The translations under genes were made by a program, and so were the position numbers. A model generated the notes under the pieces. The model made no database searches. It was not told the DNA's origin and saw nothing but the letters and a program-made list of their open reading frames with translations. A stretch of DNA of 64,000 bases from the NCBI GenBank assembly GCA_023457355.1, contig JAEWLW010000080.1, positions 1-64,000 of the forward strand. The letters run 5' to 3'. Numbering within the stretch: the stretch's first letter is position 1; the number at the start of each line of letters is the position of its first letter. Positions 34,471 to 43,799 of the stretch are shown one piece after another. This stretch comes from Bacillota bacterium (GTDB taxonomy: Bacteria > Bacillota > Clostridia > Oscillospirales > Ruminococcaceae).

Positions 34471-35028
34471 TTAGGCGCGTTCGAGATATTCACCGGTTCT
34501 GGTGTCGACGCGAATCATGTCGCCCTCGTTAATGAAAAGCGGAACACGGATTTCGGCGCCGGTTTCAAGGGTAGCGGGCTTGGAAGCGTTGGTGGCGGTG
34601 TCGCCCTTAAAGCCGGGGTCGGTCTGCGCAACCTGCAACTCAAGGAAGGTGGGCGGCTCAACGCCAAAGATTACGCCCTTATAGGACAGCACCTTACAAA
34701 CAACATTCTCCTTGACAAACTTGAAGTTATCGGAGAGCTTGTCCGCGTTGATCGGAATATTCTCGTAGGTTTCGGAATCCATGAAATAATAAAGCCCGCC
34801 GTCGTTGTAAAGATATTCCATATCCTTGCGCTCAACAAAAGCGGTGGGGAATTTTTCGTTCGGGCTAAAGGTGCGGTCAGTTACCGCGCCGGAAATAACA
34901 TTACGGATTTTGGTGCGTACGAAAGCGGCGCCCTTACCCGGCTTGACGTGCTGGAACTCGATAATCTGGAACACGTTCCCGTCAATGTCAAAGGTCACGC
35001 CGTTTCTAAATTCACCTGCTGTAATCAT
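34471..35028 (-). CDS. efp: Elongation factor P
   Basis: 185 aa, three beta-barrel domains. Domain I begins MITAGEFRNGVTFDIDG and carries the modification loop VKPGKGAAFVRTK, with the exposed Lys in PGKG. Domain III ends DMIRVDTRTGEYLERA, as in all EF-P. It rescues ribosomes stalled at polyproline stretches. AGGAGCAG lies upstream. No EpmA/EpmB-type modification genes are present here. Confidence 0.97.
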   Translation of the reverse strand: MITAGEFRNGVTFDIDGNVFQIIEFQHVKPGKGAAFVRTKIRNVISGAVTDRTFSPNEKFPTAFVERKDMEYLYNDGGLYYFMDSETYENIPINADKLSDNFKFVKENVVCKVLSYKGVIFGVEPPTFLELQVAQTDPGFKGDTATNASKPATLETGAEIRVPLFINEGDMIRVDTRTGEYLERA

Positions 35029-35126
35029 ATAGCTGCTCCTCCTTGAGATGACTCTCTTGCATATGTATCTAATAATAGCCTAAAAAGACAGTTTTTTCAA
35101 GTATTGAAACGGCGTTCTTGAAAATT

Positions 35127-36200
35127 TTATAGGACTATAAGCTGCTTGGGACTGCGTGCCAGGTTTTCGTAACCGTCCTCGGTAATGACCACCACGTCCT
35201 CGATGCGTACGCCGAACTTGCCTTCAATATAGATACCCGGCTCGACACTGAGCACATTGCCCGCTGCGGCATATGCCGGCGTCAGCGGTGAAAAGCGCGG
35301 TTCCTCGTGGATTTCAAGCCCGAGCGAATGTCCGAGCGCGTGCCCGAAGCAGCCTTTGTAGCCCGCATCCTCAATCAGGCTGCGCGCCACGGTATCCACC
35401 ATCCTACAGCTTGCCCCGGCTTTTATGACTTCAAACGCCTTATTCTGCGCTTTTAACACCGTTTCGTAAACTTTTTTCTGTTCGTCGTTCACATGGCCGA
35501 TGGCGACGGTGCGGGTCATGTCGGAGCAGTAGCCGTCTTTGCGCGCGCCGAAATCCAGCGTTAAAAAATCGCCCGGTTCAAGCGGTTTTTCGGTTGGAAC
35601 GCCATGCGGCATCGAGCTGTTTTTGCCCGAGACGGCAATGGTGTCAAACGCAAGGCCGTCGCCGCCGAATTTGCGCATGATATATTCCAGCTCGCTGGCG
35701 ATCTCGCGTTCGGTCCGGCCTGCGCGGATAAAATTTAAAAGCTCGGCGAAGCCGCGGTCGGTGACGGCCTGCGCCTGCCGCATAACGGCCAGTTCCTCAG
35801 CGGATTTAACCGAACGGTGCGAAAGGATGAGACCGTCCAGCGCCTTTCCCGAAAGCAGTGTCACGTTTGGCAGCGCCTCTTTCCAGCCTTCAAACTCCGC
35901 GACGGTCATGTGCTGCGTTTCCACCGCCAGCGTTTTAACGCCGTAGCTTTCCGCAAAAGCGCGCATCTGCTTGAAAAGGGATTGCTGCAATGTGACATGG
36001 CACCCCTGCGCAACCGCCTTCGCCCTTTCGATGTAGCGAAAATCAATCACCAGCTCGGCCCCGCCGCGCGCCACCAGCAGCGTCCCCGCGCTGGAAGCCA
36101 TGCCGGTATAATACCGGCGGTTGACGTCCGACACAATCAACGCCGCGTCAACCTGCGGCGGCAGCTCACGCTGCAACCGCTGTAACCGCTGTTCTGTCAT
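35127..36200 (-). CDS. Xaa-Pro aminopeptidase / M24B metallopeptidase
   Basis: 357 aa. A creatinase-like N-terminal domain is followed by the pita-bread catalytic domain. Metal ligands are seen in LTLDFGARKDGYCSDMTR (two Asp), GHALGHSLGLEIHEEP (His and Glu) and the final EPGIYIEGKFGVRIED (Glu). It removes N-terminal residues preceding proline. It overlaps the upstream TIM-barrel gene by four bases (ATGA) and precedes efp, an arrangement common in Firmicutes that links two proline-related functions. Confidence 0.94.
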   Translation of the reverse strand: MTEQRLQRLQRELPPQVDAALIVSDVNRRYYTGMASSAGTLLVARGGAELVIDFRYIERAKAVAQGCHVTLQQSLFKQMRAFAESYGVKTLAVETQHMTVAEFEGWKEALPNVTLLSGKALDGLILSHRSVKSAEELAVMRQAQAVTDRGFAELLNFIRAGRTEREIASELEYIMRKFGGDGLAFDTIAVSGKNSSMPHGVPTEKPLEPGDFLTLDFGARKDGYCSDMTRTVAIGHVNDEQKKVYETVLKAQNKAFEVIKAGASCRMVDTVARSLIEDAGYKGCFGHALGHSLGLEIHEEPRFSPLTPAYAAAGNVLSVEPGIYIEGKFGVRIEDVVVITEDGYENLARSPKQLIVL

Positions 36201-37069
36201 AACTTTTCTGCCCCCTGTGCCAACATTTCTTCATAGCGTGCGCGCATCCATCGGGCGTCCTCCGCCTGGGTTCCGGCCGATTCGCAGATCACGGTCGGGT
36301 GGCAGCCCCTTTGCACAATCAATTCGGCAAGCGGATCAAAATCCGGTCCGAAGACGGTGTCCTCAAAGGTGAGGTGCCGTTTTTCGCCGCCGTTCTCAGT
36401 GAATTCAATCTTTGAAAAATGCGCATGGAATTCTTTTAAACGCGCGTTGCCCAGCGCGTTTTCAATGGTGTCGAACACCTTTTTAAAATCGTCGGGCGTT
36501 TTCAGTCCGCCAAAGGTGCGGGCGTTCAGGTGCCCAAAGTCCACACAGGGCAGCATCCGCTCATCAAGGCGGCACAGCGCCACCACTTCCTCAAGCGTGC
36601 CAAGCTGATTTAGTTTACCCATTACCTCGGGACAAATGCGCACATCGCTCAGGCCTTCGGCGTCCAGCGCCGCAATAGCCCAGTCCATAGCCTGCATCGC
36701 CAGCGCCAGCGCTTCTTCCCGGCTCATCTTTGCACAGGAGCCGGAATGCACGACGATGCGGTTCCCGCCCAGAAGCTTTACCGCGCGGGCGGACTGTAAG
36801 ATATAGTCGACCGATTTGCGCCGCTTCTCCTCCTCGACCGACGAGAGCGAAATATAATAAGGTGCGTGCAGTGAAACGGCGATGTCGGCATCCCGGGCCA
36901 GCCGCGCAAATTTTTCCGCCGTGGCAGCGTTGACGCGCACACCGCGCCCGCATTGGTATTCAAAGGCGTTTAAGCCCATTTTGGCCAGATATTCCGGCAT
37001 TTGCTCGGTTTTTTTATAGCCCATTTCGGCAAAGCTGTCGGCGCTGCCCGCGGGGCCAAAACGCGCCAC
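36197..37069 (-). CDS. TIM-barrel protein of the endonuclease IV / sugar isomerase superfamily
   Basis: About 290 aa. It begins VARFGPAGSADSF and has the barrel motifs VSLHAPYYISL, RIVVHSGSC, ICPEVMGK, CVDFGHLNAR, EFHAHFSK and VICESAG. These supply the His, Glu and Asp metal ligands found in AP endonuclease IV. Members in this operon context are annotated as deoxyribonuclease IV-like, but sugar isomerase activity is not excluded. The start is uncertain: the GTG used here lacks a ribosome-binding site. An ATT codon at 37084 lies eight bases from AGGAG and overlaps the yqeG stop, and a TTG lies at 37126. Confidence 0.83.
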   Translation of the reverse strand: MARFGPAGSADSFAEMGYKKTEQMPEYLAKMGLNAFEYQCGRGVRVNAATAEKFARLARDADIAVSLHAPYYISLSSVEEEKRRKSVDYILQSARAVKLLGGNRIVVHSGSCAKMSREEALALAMQAMDWAIAALDAEGLSDVRICPEVMGKLNQLGTLEEVVALCRLDERMLPCVDFGHLNARTFGGLKTPDDFKKVFDTIENALGNARLKEFHAHFSKIEFTENGGEKRHLTFEDTVFGPDFDPLAELIVQRGCHPTVICESAGTQAEDARWMRARYEEMLAQGAEKL

Positions 37070-37079
37070 TGATTGTTGG

Positions 37080-37580
37080 TTAATGTTGCCTTCTCCTTTC
37101 AAAGCCCGAGAGAATCGGGCGCTCAAGCCAGCGCTTGAATTTAAAAAATCGGGTGTGCTCGGGTTCTATGGGGTTGACAAAGATGCAGTAAACCCCCGCT
37201 AAGCGCGCACCGAGCACATCGGTGAAAATCTGGTCGCCAATGGTGACCGCCTCTTCGGGCTTTAGCCCCAGCCGGGTGAGGGCCCGCCGGTATCCGACAG
37301 GCAGCGGCTTTTTGCCGTTGGATTCAAAATCCAGCCCCAGCAGCTGCGCAAACAGGCTGACCCGCTTCGGCGAGTTGTTGGAAAGTATAATAAGCTTTAA
37401 GCCCGCAGCCCGCGCTTCATCCAGCCATGCCAGAACGCCTTCGGACGGCACGGGGTTGTCATGGGTGGTCAGCGTGTTGTCAACGTCGAGAATCACGCCG
37501 CGAAAGCCGCTTTGGACAATTGCCCCGGGCGAAACGTCCAATATCGTCGGATACCGCTCATGCGGGTAAAAAATACTCAT
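37080..37580 (-). CDS. YqeG family HAD-IIIA phosphatase
   Basis: 166 aa. HAD motif I is DVDNTLTTHD (near residues 32-41), motif II is IILSNNSPKR, motif III is the Lys in NGKKPLPVG, and motif IV is TIGDQIFTDVLGA. The length and the closing PERPxEHTRFFK-like segment fit YqeG. In Bacillus the yqeG neighbourhood is linked with ribosome assembly; the substrate is not settled. First gene of the run yqeG, TIM-barrel, pepP, efp, CD1247-like. Confidence 0.92.
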   Translation of the reverse strand: MSIFYPHERYPTILDVSPGAIVQSGFRGVILDVDNTLTTHDNPVPSEGVLAWLDEARAAGLKLIILSNNSPKRVSLFAQLLGLDFESNGKKPLPVGYRRALTRLGLKPEEAVTIGDQIFTDVLGARLAGVYCIFVNPIEPEHTRFFKFKRWLERPILSGFERRRQH

Positions 37581-37901
37581 GTCCTGTCTCCTTGCAGATA
37601 GCCGTCAGTTCTGAATGACCTTTGTGCAGCCGCTGACGGCAACCGGCGCAAAATGCGCTTTTAACGGTTTTTCGCCCGCGGCAGCATCCTTCGGCGGGTA
37701 TTGTGAAGGGCGGAACACGCCGCTGCATCCACACAATTTCCCCGGCCATCGGGCCGAAGAAGCTTAATATTTCAGCCGTTTTAGACAATTTTATTATAAA
37801 GCATTTTAACGGTAAATACAAATATTGCGGTTTGTTTATTTTTGCAAACATGCTATACTATAGACGTCATTTTGATCCATTTATTAAAGTGTGGTGCATT
37901 T
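37581..37901. other. Divergent region between yqeG and the XpaC-like gene
   Basis: Contains fragments resembling decayed repeat sequence (GGCGCAAAATGCGC, TTTAACGG). From 37780 to 37890 the sequence is AT-rich, where promoters for either gene are likely. No convincing gene is seen. Confidence 0.4.
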
Positions 37902-39158
37902 ATGAGATATTATTATCCCGCCGACCCGAACCCCAAAAAGCCCGATCATCCGTCGTTGGGTCGAATCATCGCCATTGTGGTGCTGTTTTCAATCGGATTA
38001 TGGCCCATTGCCATCTATTTAATATGGAAAACCGTGGCGGAATCAAAGCGCCCTCAAAAGCATATTCCACCCGGTCGCGCCAAAAGACCTGGCTCCGAAA
38101 AAATTTACGGTGAATATACCTCGTATGAACCCGCGGAACCACCGCTCGTTACGCCGCCCCCCGGCGCGCCCCGGCAAGGCACGGCCCCGCCTTTTGCCGG
38201 CCAACAGGCCGCACCCCAGCACGCCGCGGCGGACAAGCCCGCCCCAAAGCCTGTGCAGCCGGCTGCTCAAAGCGGCGACGGCAAGCCCTGGTGGTATACG
38301 GCACTGGCGGCACTGGGCATCGCGCTGATTGCCACCGGCAGTCTGTTTTCGTTTTTAGGGCTTGGCAACATACTTGGCGGCAACAGCCTTTCCGGCGCTA
38401 TAACCATGTTTGGCCTTTCGGCGATGATGGTTATCTCCGGCGGCAGTTTTCTGATGGTTCCCCGCAGCCTGGCTTTGCAGAACGCCAAGAAAATGCGCTT
38501 TTGCAATGTCGTCGGCACCCGCAAGGTGATGAAGCTGGCCGATATGGCCGCAACACTCGGCCTTCCCTACCAGCAGTTGACCAGGGAGTTGCAGCGCTAT
38601 CTGGATAAGGGGCTCTTCCCCGGCGGCTATATCGACCACGCCCGAAAGCTGCTGGTCGTCTCGGCGGAAGGGGTGGATTTTTCCGCGCTCAAGGAGGATA
38701 CGCCCGACATATCCGGCAACGGCGAGGCGGATTCAGGTTCGCGCAATGCCATCATCGCACAAATCCGCGCAGTCAATACGCGCATTGAAGATGAATCGGT
38801 TTCAAAAAAGGTGCGGCGCATCGAGGAAATCACAGCGCTGATTCTGGAGGCGGTGACGCGCGACCCGGCCAAAGAACGCAAAATCAGCGCTTTTATGAGC
38901 TATTATCTGCCCACCACCCTGAAAATTATAACCGCCTATGAGCAGTTTGAAGAACAGGGCGTGCGCGGCGAGAACCTGCTGGCCGCCATGCGCGACATTG
39001 AAAATATTCTGGACCATCTTGTTTTCGGCTTTGAGCGCCAGCTCGACCTGCTGTTTGAAAACGACGTGCTGGATATTTCATCCGATATCAGCGTGTTGGA
39101 AAGCATGCTGGCAAAAGATGGCCTGACCGATAACGATCTGACCATGCCCAAGGGCTGA
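37902..39158 (+). CDS. Membrane protein with XpaC-like C-terminal domain
   Basis: 418 aa. One helix near residues 22-42, then a long Pro/Ala/Gln-rich linker with short KAPAPKP-type repeats (50-125), two more hydrophobic helices (about 130-185), a short ordered domain with MKLADMAATLGLPYQQLT resembling a winged helix, and a C-terminal helical domain (290-418) containing YYLPTTLKIITAYEQFEEQG. The last segment matches the family named for 5-bromo-4-chloroindolyl phosphate hydrolysis (XpaC, PF10112), often found beside TelA tellurite-resistance genes. No TelA gene is seen here. The ATG is chosen at MRYYYPAD. Function is unknown. Confidence 0.75.
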   Translation: MRYYYPADPNPKKPDHPSLGRIIAIVVLFSIGLWPIAIYLIWKTVAESKRPQKHIPPGRAKRPGSEKIYGEYTSYEPAEPPLVTPPPGAPRQGTAPPFAGQQAAPQHAAADKPAPKPVQPAAQSGDGKPWWYTALAALGIALIATGSLFSFLGLGNILGGNSLSGAITMFGLSAMMVISGGSFLMVPRSLALQNAKKMRFCNVVGTRKVMKLADMAATLGLPYQQLTRELQRYLDKGLFPGGYIDHARKLLVVSAEGVDFSALKEDTPDISGNGEADSGSRNAIIAQIRAVNTRIEDESVSKKVRRIEEITALILEAVTRDPAKERKISAFMSYYLPTTLKIITAYEQFEEQGVRGENLLAAMRDIENILDHLVFGFERQLDLLFENDVLDISSDISVLESMLAKDGLTDNDLTMPKG

Positions 39159-39172
39159 TGGCCATAACGGTA

Positions 39173-39218
39173 AAGCGCGCGGGAAAGGAGCCTGTTCCTC
39201 CCCGCGCGCTTATTTATT
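39173..39218 (+). terminator. Terminator of the XpaC-like gene
   Basis: AAGCGCGCGGG and CCCGCGCGCTT form a GC-rich stem with a further GGA-rich extension, followed by TATTTATT, 14 bases past the stop codon. Confidence 0.8.
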
Positions 39219-39225
39219 GGCGGCG

Positions 39226-39699
39226 TTATGCATCGCCCGCGTTATGATGCAGCCTGACAACACCGTCGGCTGTTTCAACTGAGAAAACCGCGTCGTCGGC
39301 AAACGTTAATCTGGAAAAATTCCCGTCGCCGGTGTTAAAGTAAACCGCATACCCCAAAGCATCACTATAGCCGCAAACACTGGCAATCACGGCGGAGTCT
39401 CTGATAAAGACCAGCGATACCATGCCCTCGCTCACCGTTTCGCGCAGCGCGCCGCTTTTAAAACCGATAATCTCCGCCATTTCCGCCTTGGAAAGGTAAG
39501 GATCAAAGGTATAAACAGCCTCCCACGCAAAAGGGACCACCGCATTTAAACGAACGCCGGGCGTTTCAAGAGCTGTCAGCGCTTTCTTCAATTGACGGTT
39601 GTTCCATGTCACAGACAACGGGCCGAACGCCCCGTTCAGCACGAATAAAGCCGCAGCCGCCGCAAGCGTGATGCGAACGGCTTTTTTCCTGTAAAGCAT
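39226..39699 (-). CDS. Hypothetical membrane-anchored protein, 157 aa
   Basis: The family is not recognised. A basic start (MLYRKK) and one hydrophobic helix (residues 9-29) form a signal anchor, with the rest outside the cell. The outer domain is beta-rich, with AVYTFDPYLSKAEMAEIIGFK and VFIRDSAVIASVCGYSDALG, and looks like a single small fold. The start follows GGGAGGGGA. It is convergent with the XpaC-like gene and ends near that gene's terminator. Upstream lies repeat A4. Confidence 0.7.
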   Translation of the reverse strand: MLYRKKAVRITLAAAAALFVLNGAFGPLSVTWNNRQLKKALTALETPGVRLNAVVPFAWEAVYTFDPYLSKAEMAEIIGFKSGALRETVSEGMVSLVFIRDSAVIASVCGYSDALGYAVYFNTGDGNFSRLTFADDAVFSVETADGVVRLHHNAGDA

Positions 39700-39742
39700 A
39701 GCATTCCCCTCCCGGTTTTGATATTTACACGCGCGAAGCGCG

Positions 39743-39996
39743 CCAGCTTGTCGAAAAACGAACATTTTAGAAAATATTGCACAAATCAAAAGTTTTGGTC
39801 AAGTTTTTTCAAAAGCTTGCAGGGTCTTGGTGGCGCCCCAAAGTGCCTTAATTCTGTAAGAAGCGCAGGAGAGGGTGCAAAAACAGTCCAGTGGACTGTT
39901 TTTGCGGGGAGAACCCTCGCCGGGGGTTCTCCCATGTCGCGATAAGCGGCATTTGTTTTATGCAGGTTGCTAAGCCCCTGTCACTTTTTTGACAGC
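39743..39996 (-). repeat. Family A intergenic repeat, copy A4 (short form)
   Basis: Reverse orientation, lacking the 90-bp module as in A1. It carries a perfect 14-base inverted repeat, GCAAAAACAGTCCA (39877-39890) and TGGACTGTTTTTGC (39892-39905), and next to it GGGAGAACCC-type arms around 39907-39935. The hairpins are the best conserved part of the family. Confidence 0.85.
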
Positions 39997-40285
39997 GCGA
40001 AGCGCGCTATAGATCAGGTGTTTTTTCATACGTTAAATAGTGCAGGCCTTCCGCATAAATCTTCGCCAAAGGGACAACCGGTGCGTTTCGCAAAATTCCG
40101 CGCCCGATTGCGGGGGCCATCTTATAGTGGAGCAATTTGAAAAGCCGTCTGACCTTCGCGAAGCTGTTTTTAGCGCTGTAAACGGGCGGCTAAGGCGCGC
40201 TGGCGGGGCGGACAACGCGGCAGCGTGGAAAACCGGCACAGGGGTGGGTCGGTCTTTAAGTTCATTGGTTATATATGTCGCATAT
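39997..40285. other. Intergenic stretch, nothing recognised
   Basis: About 290 bases between repeat A4 and the rpsU terminator. No gene of credible composition, no repeat shared with other gaps and no clear fold. Confidence 0.4.
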
Positions 40286-40324
40286 AAAAATCCCCGCCGT
40301 TTTACACAAACGGCGGGGATTTTT
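40286..40324. terminator. Terminator of rpsU
   Basis: AAAAATCCCCGCCGTTT and AAACGGCGGGGATTTTT form a 17-base stem with a short loop, bidirectional, 50 bases beyond the rpsU stop codon. Confidence 0.92.
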
Positions 40325-40373
40325 ACTTGCAAGCGCAGGAAAAGCCTTCCCCATCTTGCAGAATTTCAAATCA

Positions 40374-40550
40374 TTATTTGAACTTTCTCTTTCTTGCAGC
40401 CTCGGACTTTTTCTTGCGTTTTACAGAGGGCTTCTCGTAGTGCTCTCTTTTGCGCACTTCCTGAAGAACTCCGGATTTTGCGCACTGTCTCTTGAATCTT
40501 CTCAGAGCACTATCCAACGACTCATTGTCCTTAACACGAATTTCTGACAT
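40374..40550 (-). CDS. rpsU: 30S ribosomal protein S21
   Basis: 58 aa. It reads MSEIRVKDNESLDSALRRFK at the start, then REHYEKPSVKRKKKSEAARK and ends in KRKFK. This matches bS21 over its whole length, with the basic C-terminal half that contacts 16S rRNA near the anti-Shine-Dalgarno region. The ATG follows GGGAGGG. It has its own strong promoter just downstream of leuS and its own terminator, so it is a single-gene unit. Confidence 0.96.
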   Translation of the reverse strand: MSEIRVKDNESLDSALRRFKRQCAKSGVLQEVRKREHYEKPSVKRKKKSEAARKRKFK

Positions 40551-40611
40551 TTACTATTCCCTCCCAACGCCCTAGGCAGGAGTATTTATCCTTCTAAAGG
40601 ATAACACGAAT

Positions 40612-40641
40612 ATTATACAATAGTACGCACAACAGTGTCAA
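40612..40641 (-). promoter_or_regulatory. rpsU promoter
   Basis: On the minus strand a perfect TTGACA, an 18-base spacer and a perfect TATAAT, about 60 bases before the rpsU start and just after the leuS stop codon. Confidence 0.85.
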
Positions 40642-40654
40642 GTCCTCATGCTGT

Positions 40655-43060
40655 CTATTTTGCGACAATATTCACGAGCTTATTTGGCACAACAATTTCC
40701 TTAACAATGGTTTTGCCTTCAATGGCAACGGCAATTTCAGCCACCGCTTTTGCCGCCGCAAGCGCCGCGGCGTCGCCGCAATCCATCGGAATATTCACGC
40801 GGCCGCGCAGTTTTCCGGAAATTTGAATTGCAATTTCAACCGTTTTGTCGATGCATTTTGCCTCATCAAAGGTCGGCCAGCTCTGCTGGTAAAGCATACC
40901 GCCAAATTTGCATATTTCCCACAATTCCTCGGTCATATGCGGCGCAAAAGGATTTAAGAGCAGCAACAGCGTTTTATATTCGCCGCGGGTAATCTGCTTT
41001 TTATCGGAAATTTCGTTTAAAAGCGTCATCATTGCGGCAATGGCCGTGTTAAACGCCAACACCTCAATATCTTCCGTCACCTTGCGGACGGTTTTGTGCA
41101 TCGCGCTCTCAAGCTCCTGCGAGTAGCCATTATCGCCCACCAGCACATCCTGCAACGCCCACACGCGTTCCAAAAAGCGGGTGCAGCCTTTGATGGAGGA
41201 GGACTTCCACGGCGCGGCCTTTTCAAAATCGCCCATGAACATCTCATACATGCGCATGGTGTCGGCGCCGTAGGTGTTGACGATGTCGTCGGGATTGATG
41301 ACATTGCCGCGCGATTTGCTCATCTTGACGCCGTCCTCACCCAGAATCATGCCATGGCTTGTCCGCTTGGCGTAAGGCTCCGGCATCGAAACAACACCGA
41401 TATCATACAGGAACTTGTGCCAGAAGCGGGAATAGAGCAGGTGCAGCGTCGTATGCTCCATACCGCCGTTGTACCAGTCGACCGGCATCCAGTAGTCCAG
41501 CGCCTCTTTCGGGGCGATGGCGGTGTCGCAGTGGGGTGCGATATAACGCAGGAAGTACCAGGACGAACCGGCCCACTGGGGCATGGTGTCGGTTTCCCTG
41601 CGGGCGGGCGCGCCGCACTTGGGGCAGGGCACGTTAATCCAGTCCTCAAGATGGGCCAGCGGCGATTCGCCGTCCTCGGTCGGCTCGTAGGACTCAACGT
41701 CCGGCAGGCGCAGCGGCAGCTCGTGCTCATCAAGCGGCACATAGCCGCAGTGCGGGCAGTGGACGATCGGAATCGGCTCGCCCCAATAACGCTGGCGGGC
41801 AAACACCCAGTCGCGCAGCTTATAGTTGACCTTCTCGTGCGCGAGGCCCCGCCCGGAGAGGTATTCGACAATCTTTTTCTTGGCTTCGTCGACGGTCAGG
41901 CCGTCGAGCATGCCGGAGTTGACCATGATGCCGGTGGCACAGTCGACAAAGGCTTCCTTCTCAACATCGCCGCCCTGAACCACCTCGATGATGGGCAGGT
42001 TAAACTTTTTGGCGAACTCCCAGTCGCGGGTGTCGTGGCCCGGAACCGCCATGATGGCGCCGGTGCCGTAGCTCATGAGGACGTAGTCCGAAACAAAAAT
42101 CGGAATCTCGGTGTTATTCACCGGGTTGACCGCGGCAACGCCTTCTAAACGCACGCCGGTCTTATCCTTGGCAAGCTCGCTGCGCTCAAAATCTGATTTA
42201 TGCGCCGCTTCTTCCTGATAGGCGCGCACGGCATCGAGATTGCGGATGCTGCCCGCCCACTTGTTCAGGAAGGGGTGCTCGGGGCTCATGACCATGTAGG
42301 TCACGCCGTAGAGCGTGTCGGGGCGGGTGGTGAAAACGGTCATCACGTCGCCGGCGGTGGTCTTAAAATCGACCTCCGCGCCGGTGGAGCGGCCGATCCA
42401 GTTTTTCTGGGAAACCTTGACTCTGTCTATGTAGTCGACAAGGTCAAGGTCGTCGATCAGGCGCTGCGCGTATTCGGTAATTTTGAGCATCCACTGGCTT
42501 TTAACCTTGTGGATGACCTCGCCGTGGCAGCGTTCGCAGGTGCCGTTGACGACCTCTTCGTTGGCCAGCACCACCTTGCAGGAGGTGCACCAGTTGACGG
42601 CCATTTCCTTTTTATAGGCAAGGCCTTTTTTGAAGAGCTGCAGGAAAATCCACTGCGTCCACTTGTAGTAGTCGGGGTCGGTGGTGTTAACCTCGCGGTC
42701 CCAGTCAAACGAAAGCCCCAGCGCCTTTAGCTGCGCCTTAAAATTTGCCACATTGCGCTTTGTGACAATTTCGGGGTGGATGTGGTTTTTAATCGCAAAG
42801 TTTTCGGTCGGCAGGCCGAACGCGTCCCACCCCATGGGATACAGCACGTTATAGCCCTGCATGCGGCGTTTTCTTGAGACGATGTCCAGCGCGGTGTACG
42901 AGCGCGGATGCCCGACATGCAGCCCCTGTGCGGAAGGGTAGGGAAATTCCACCAGCGCGTAAAACTTCGGCCTGGAATAATCCTCAAGTGCCGCAAACGC
43001 TTTCTTCTCTTCCCAGATGCGCTGCCACTTGCTTTCGATCGACTTAAAATCGTACTTCAA
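40655..43060 (-). CDS. leuS: Leucine--tRNA ligase
   Basis: 801 aa class I synthetase. The HIGH motif is HVGH (residues 48-51), and KMSKSRGN lies near 577. Between them is the CP1 editing domain (VFTTRPDTLYGVTYMV, GHDTRDWEFAKKF). The zinc-binding inserts CTSCKVV and CPHCGYVPL are present. Bacterial-type length. Last large gene of the leftward housekeeping array. I searched its leader by eye for a T-box and did not find one. Confidence 0.97.
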   Translation of the reverse strand: MKYDFKSIESKWQRIWEEKKAFAALEDYSRPKFYALVEFPYPSAQGLHVGHPRSYTALDIVSRKRRMQGYNVLYPMGWDAFGLPTENFAIKNHIHPEIVTKRNVANFKAQLKALGLSFDWDREVNTTDPDYYKWTQWIFLQLFKKGLAYKKEMAVNWCTSCKVVLANEEVVNGTCERCHGEVIHKVKSQWMLKITEYAQRLIDDLDLVDYIDRVKVSQKNWIGRSTGAEVDFKTTAGDVMTVFTTRPDTLYGVTYMVMSPEHPFLNKWAGSIRNLDAVRAYQEEAAHKSDFERSELAKDKTGVRLEGVAAVNPVNNTEIPIFVSDYVLMSYGTGAIMAVPGHDTRDWEFAKKFNLPIIEVVQGGDVEKEAFVDCATGIMVNSGMLDGLTVDEAKKKIVEYLSGRGLAHEKVNYKLRDWVFARQRYWGEPIPIVHCPHCGYVPLDEHELPLRLPDVESYEPTEDGESPLAHLEDWINVPCPKCGAPARRETDTMPQWAGSSWYFLRYIAPHCDTAIAPKEALDYWMPVDWYNGGMEHTTLHLLYSRFWHKFLYDIGVVSMPEPYAKRTSHGMILGEDGVKMSKSRGNVINPDDIVNTYGADTMRMYEMFMGDFEKAAPWKSSSIKGCTRFLERVWALQDVLVGDNGYSQELESAMHKTVRKVTEDIEVLAFNTAIAAMMTLLNEISDKKQITRGEYKTLLLLLNPFAPHMTEELWEICKFGGMLYQQSWPTFDEAKCIDKTVEIAIQISGKLRGRVNIPMDCGDAAALAAAKAVAEIAVAIEGKTIVKEIVVPNKLVNIVAK

Positions 43061-43442
43061 GGTGACTCACTCTCCATTCAGCATCTCTGCCGTTTTATTT
43101 GCCCTGTCGAAAACCCTTCGCGCCGTCCGGCTTTTACGCCAGGTATAGTACCAAACACTGATTACACGCAATATCTTAGCGGCCAATTTTGTGGCTGCCG
43201 GCGTTATCCTACCTGACGGGCGCCAGCGCATTCCCGTCGTCTGCCCTGGCGGACGCAAAATTATATGCGCTAATCCCTTTGTGTTTTAAGCGGTGTTTAG
43301 TATAAGCAAACGCGCACCCTGCACGTTTGGCTGCGGCGCGCGGGCCTTTCCGCTTCGCCCAACGCGAAGGCGAGGCCGCCGCCGTTCTTTCCCACGGTTC
43401 CCCGTCACCAGGCTCTGCGAAAGCTTCTTTTATACAGTCTCC
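43061..43442. other. Intergenic region between rsfS and leuS
   Basis: About 380 bases with no convincing gene. GC-rich, with GCGC-rich runs around 43320-43390. It may carry a separate leuS promoter, but no pair of hexamers at good spacing stands out. Confidence 0.4.
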
Positions 43443-43787
43443 TTATTTATCCCATTCGACCTCGGGCGCGTCGCCCCAAAGCCGTTCCAGCGAATAAAAC
43501 TCCCTGGTCTCCTTTAAGAAGATGTGAATAATCACATCATTATAGTCCATTAAAATCCACGAAGCGGAGGCATAGCCCTCCATGCGCCTGGGCTCTACGC
43601 CCTGCGCCGAAAGCTTTTCGTCCACCGCGTCCGCCAGCGCCTTGACCTGCGTGGTCGAGTTGCCGGTTGCAACAACAAAATAATCGCCGATGCTCGTCAG
43701 CGTGCCGATGTGCAGCACCCGCACGTCGTCCCCTTTTTTGCTGTCTATCAGTTGCGCAACCTCTTTAGCCCTGTCCAAAGCTGTCAT
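43443..43787 (-). CDS. rsfS: Ribosomal silencing factor RsfS
   Basis: 114 aa, nearly complete match to the RsfS fold: VLHIGTLTSIGDYFVVATGN, then VEPRRMEGYASASWILMDYN and VIIHIFLKETREFYSLERLW. It binds uL14 on the 50S subunit and prevents subunit joining in starvation. The ATG at 43787 is preferred, since GAGGAGG lies seven bases away; a TTG two codons earlier is possible. It begins 12 bases after the LCP gene. Confidence 0.96.
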   Translation of the reverse strand: MTALDRAKEVAQLIDSKKGDDVRVLHIGTLTSIGDYFVVATGNSTTQVKALADAVDEKLSAQGVEPRRMEGYASASWILMDYNDVIIHIFLKETREFYSLERLWGDAPEVEWDK

Positions 43788-43799
43788 TAACAAACCTCC

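Noticed and set aside
43061..43442. T-box leader upstream of leuS (and likewise upstream of asnS)
   Set aside because: I looked for the conserved T-box core and the following terminator/antiterminator pair and did not find them in either leader.
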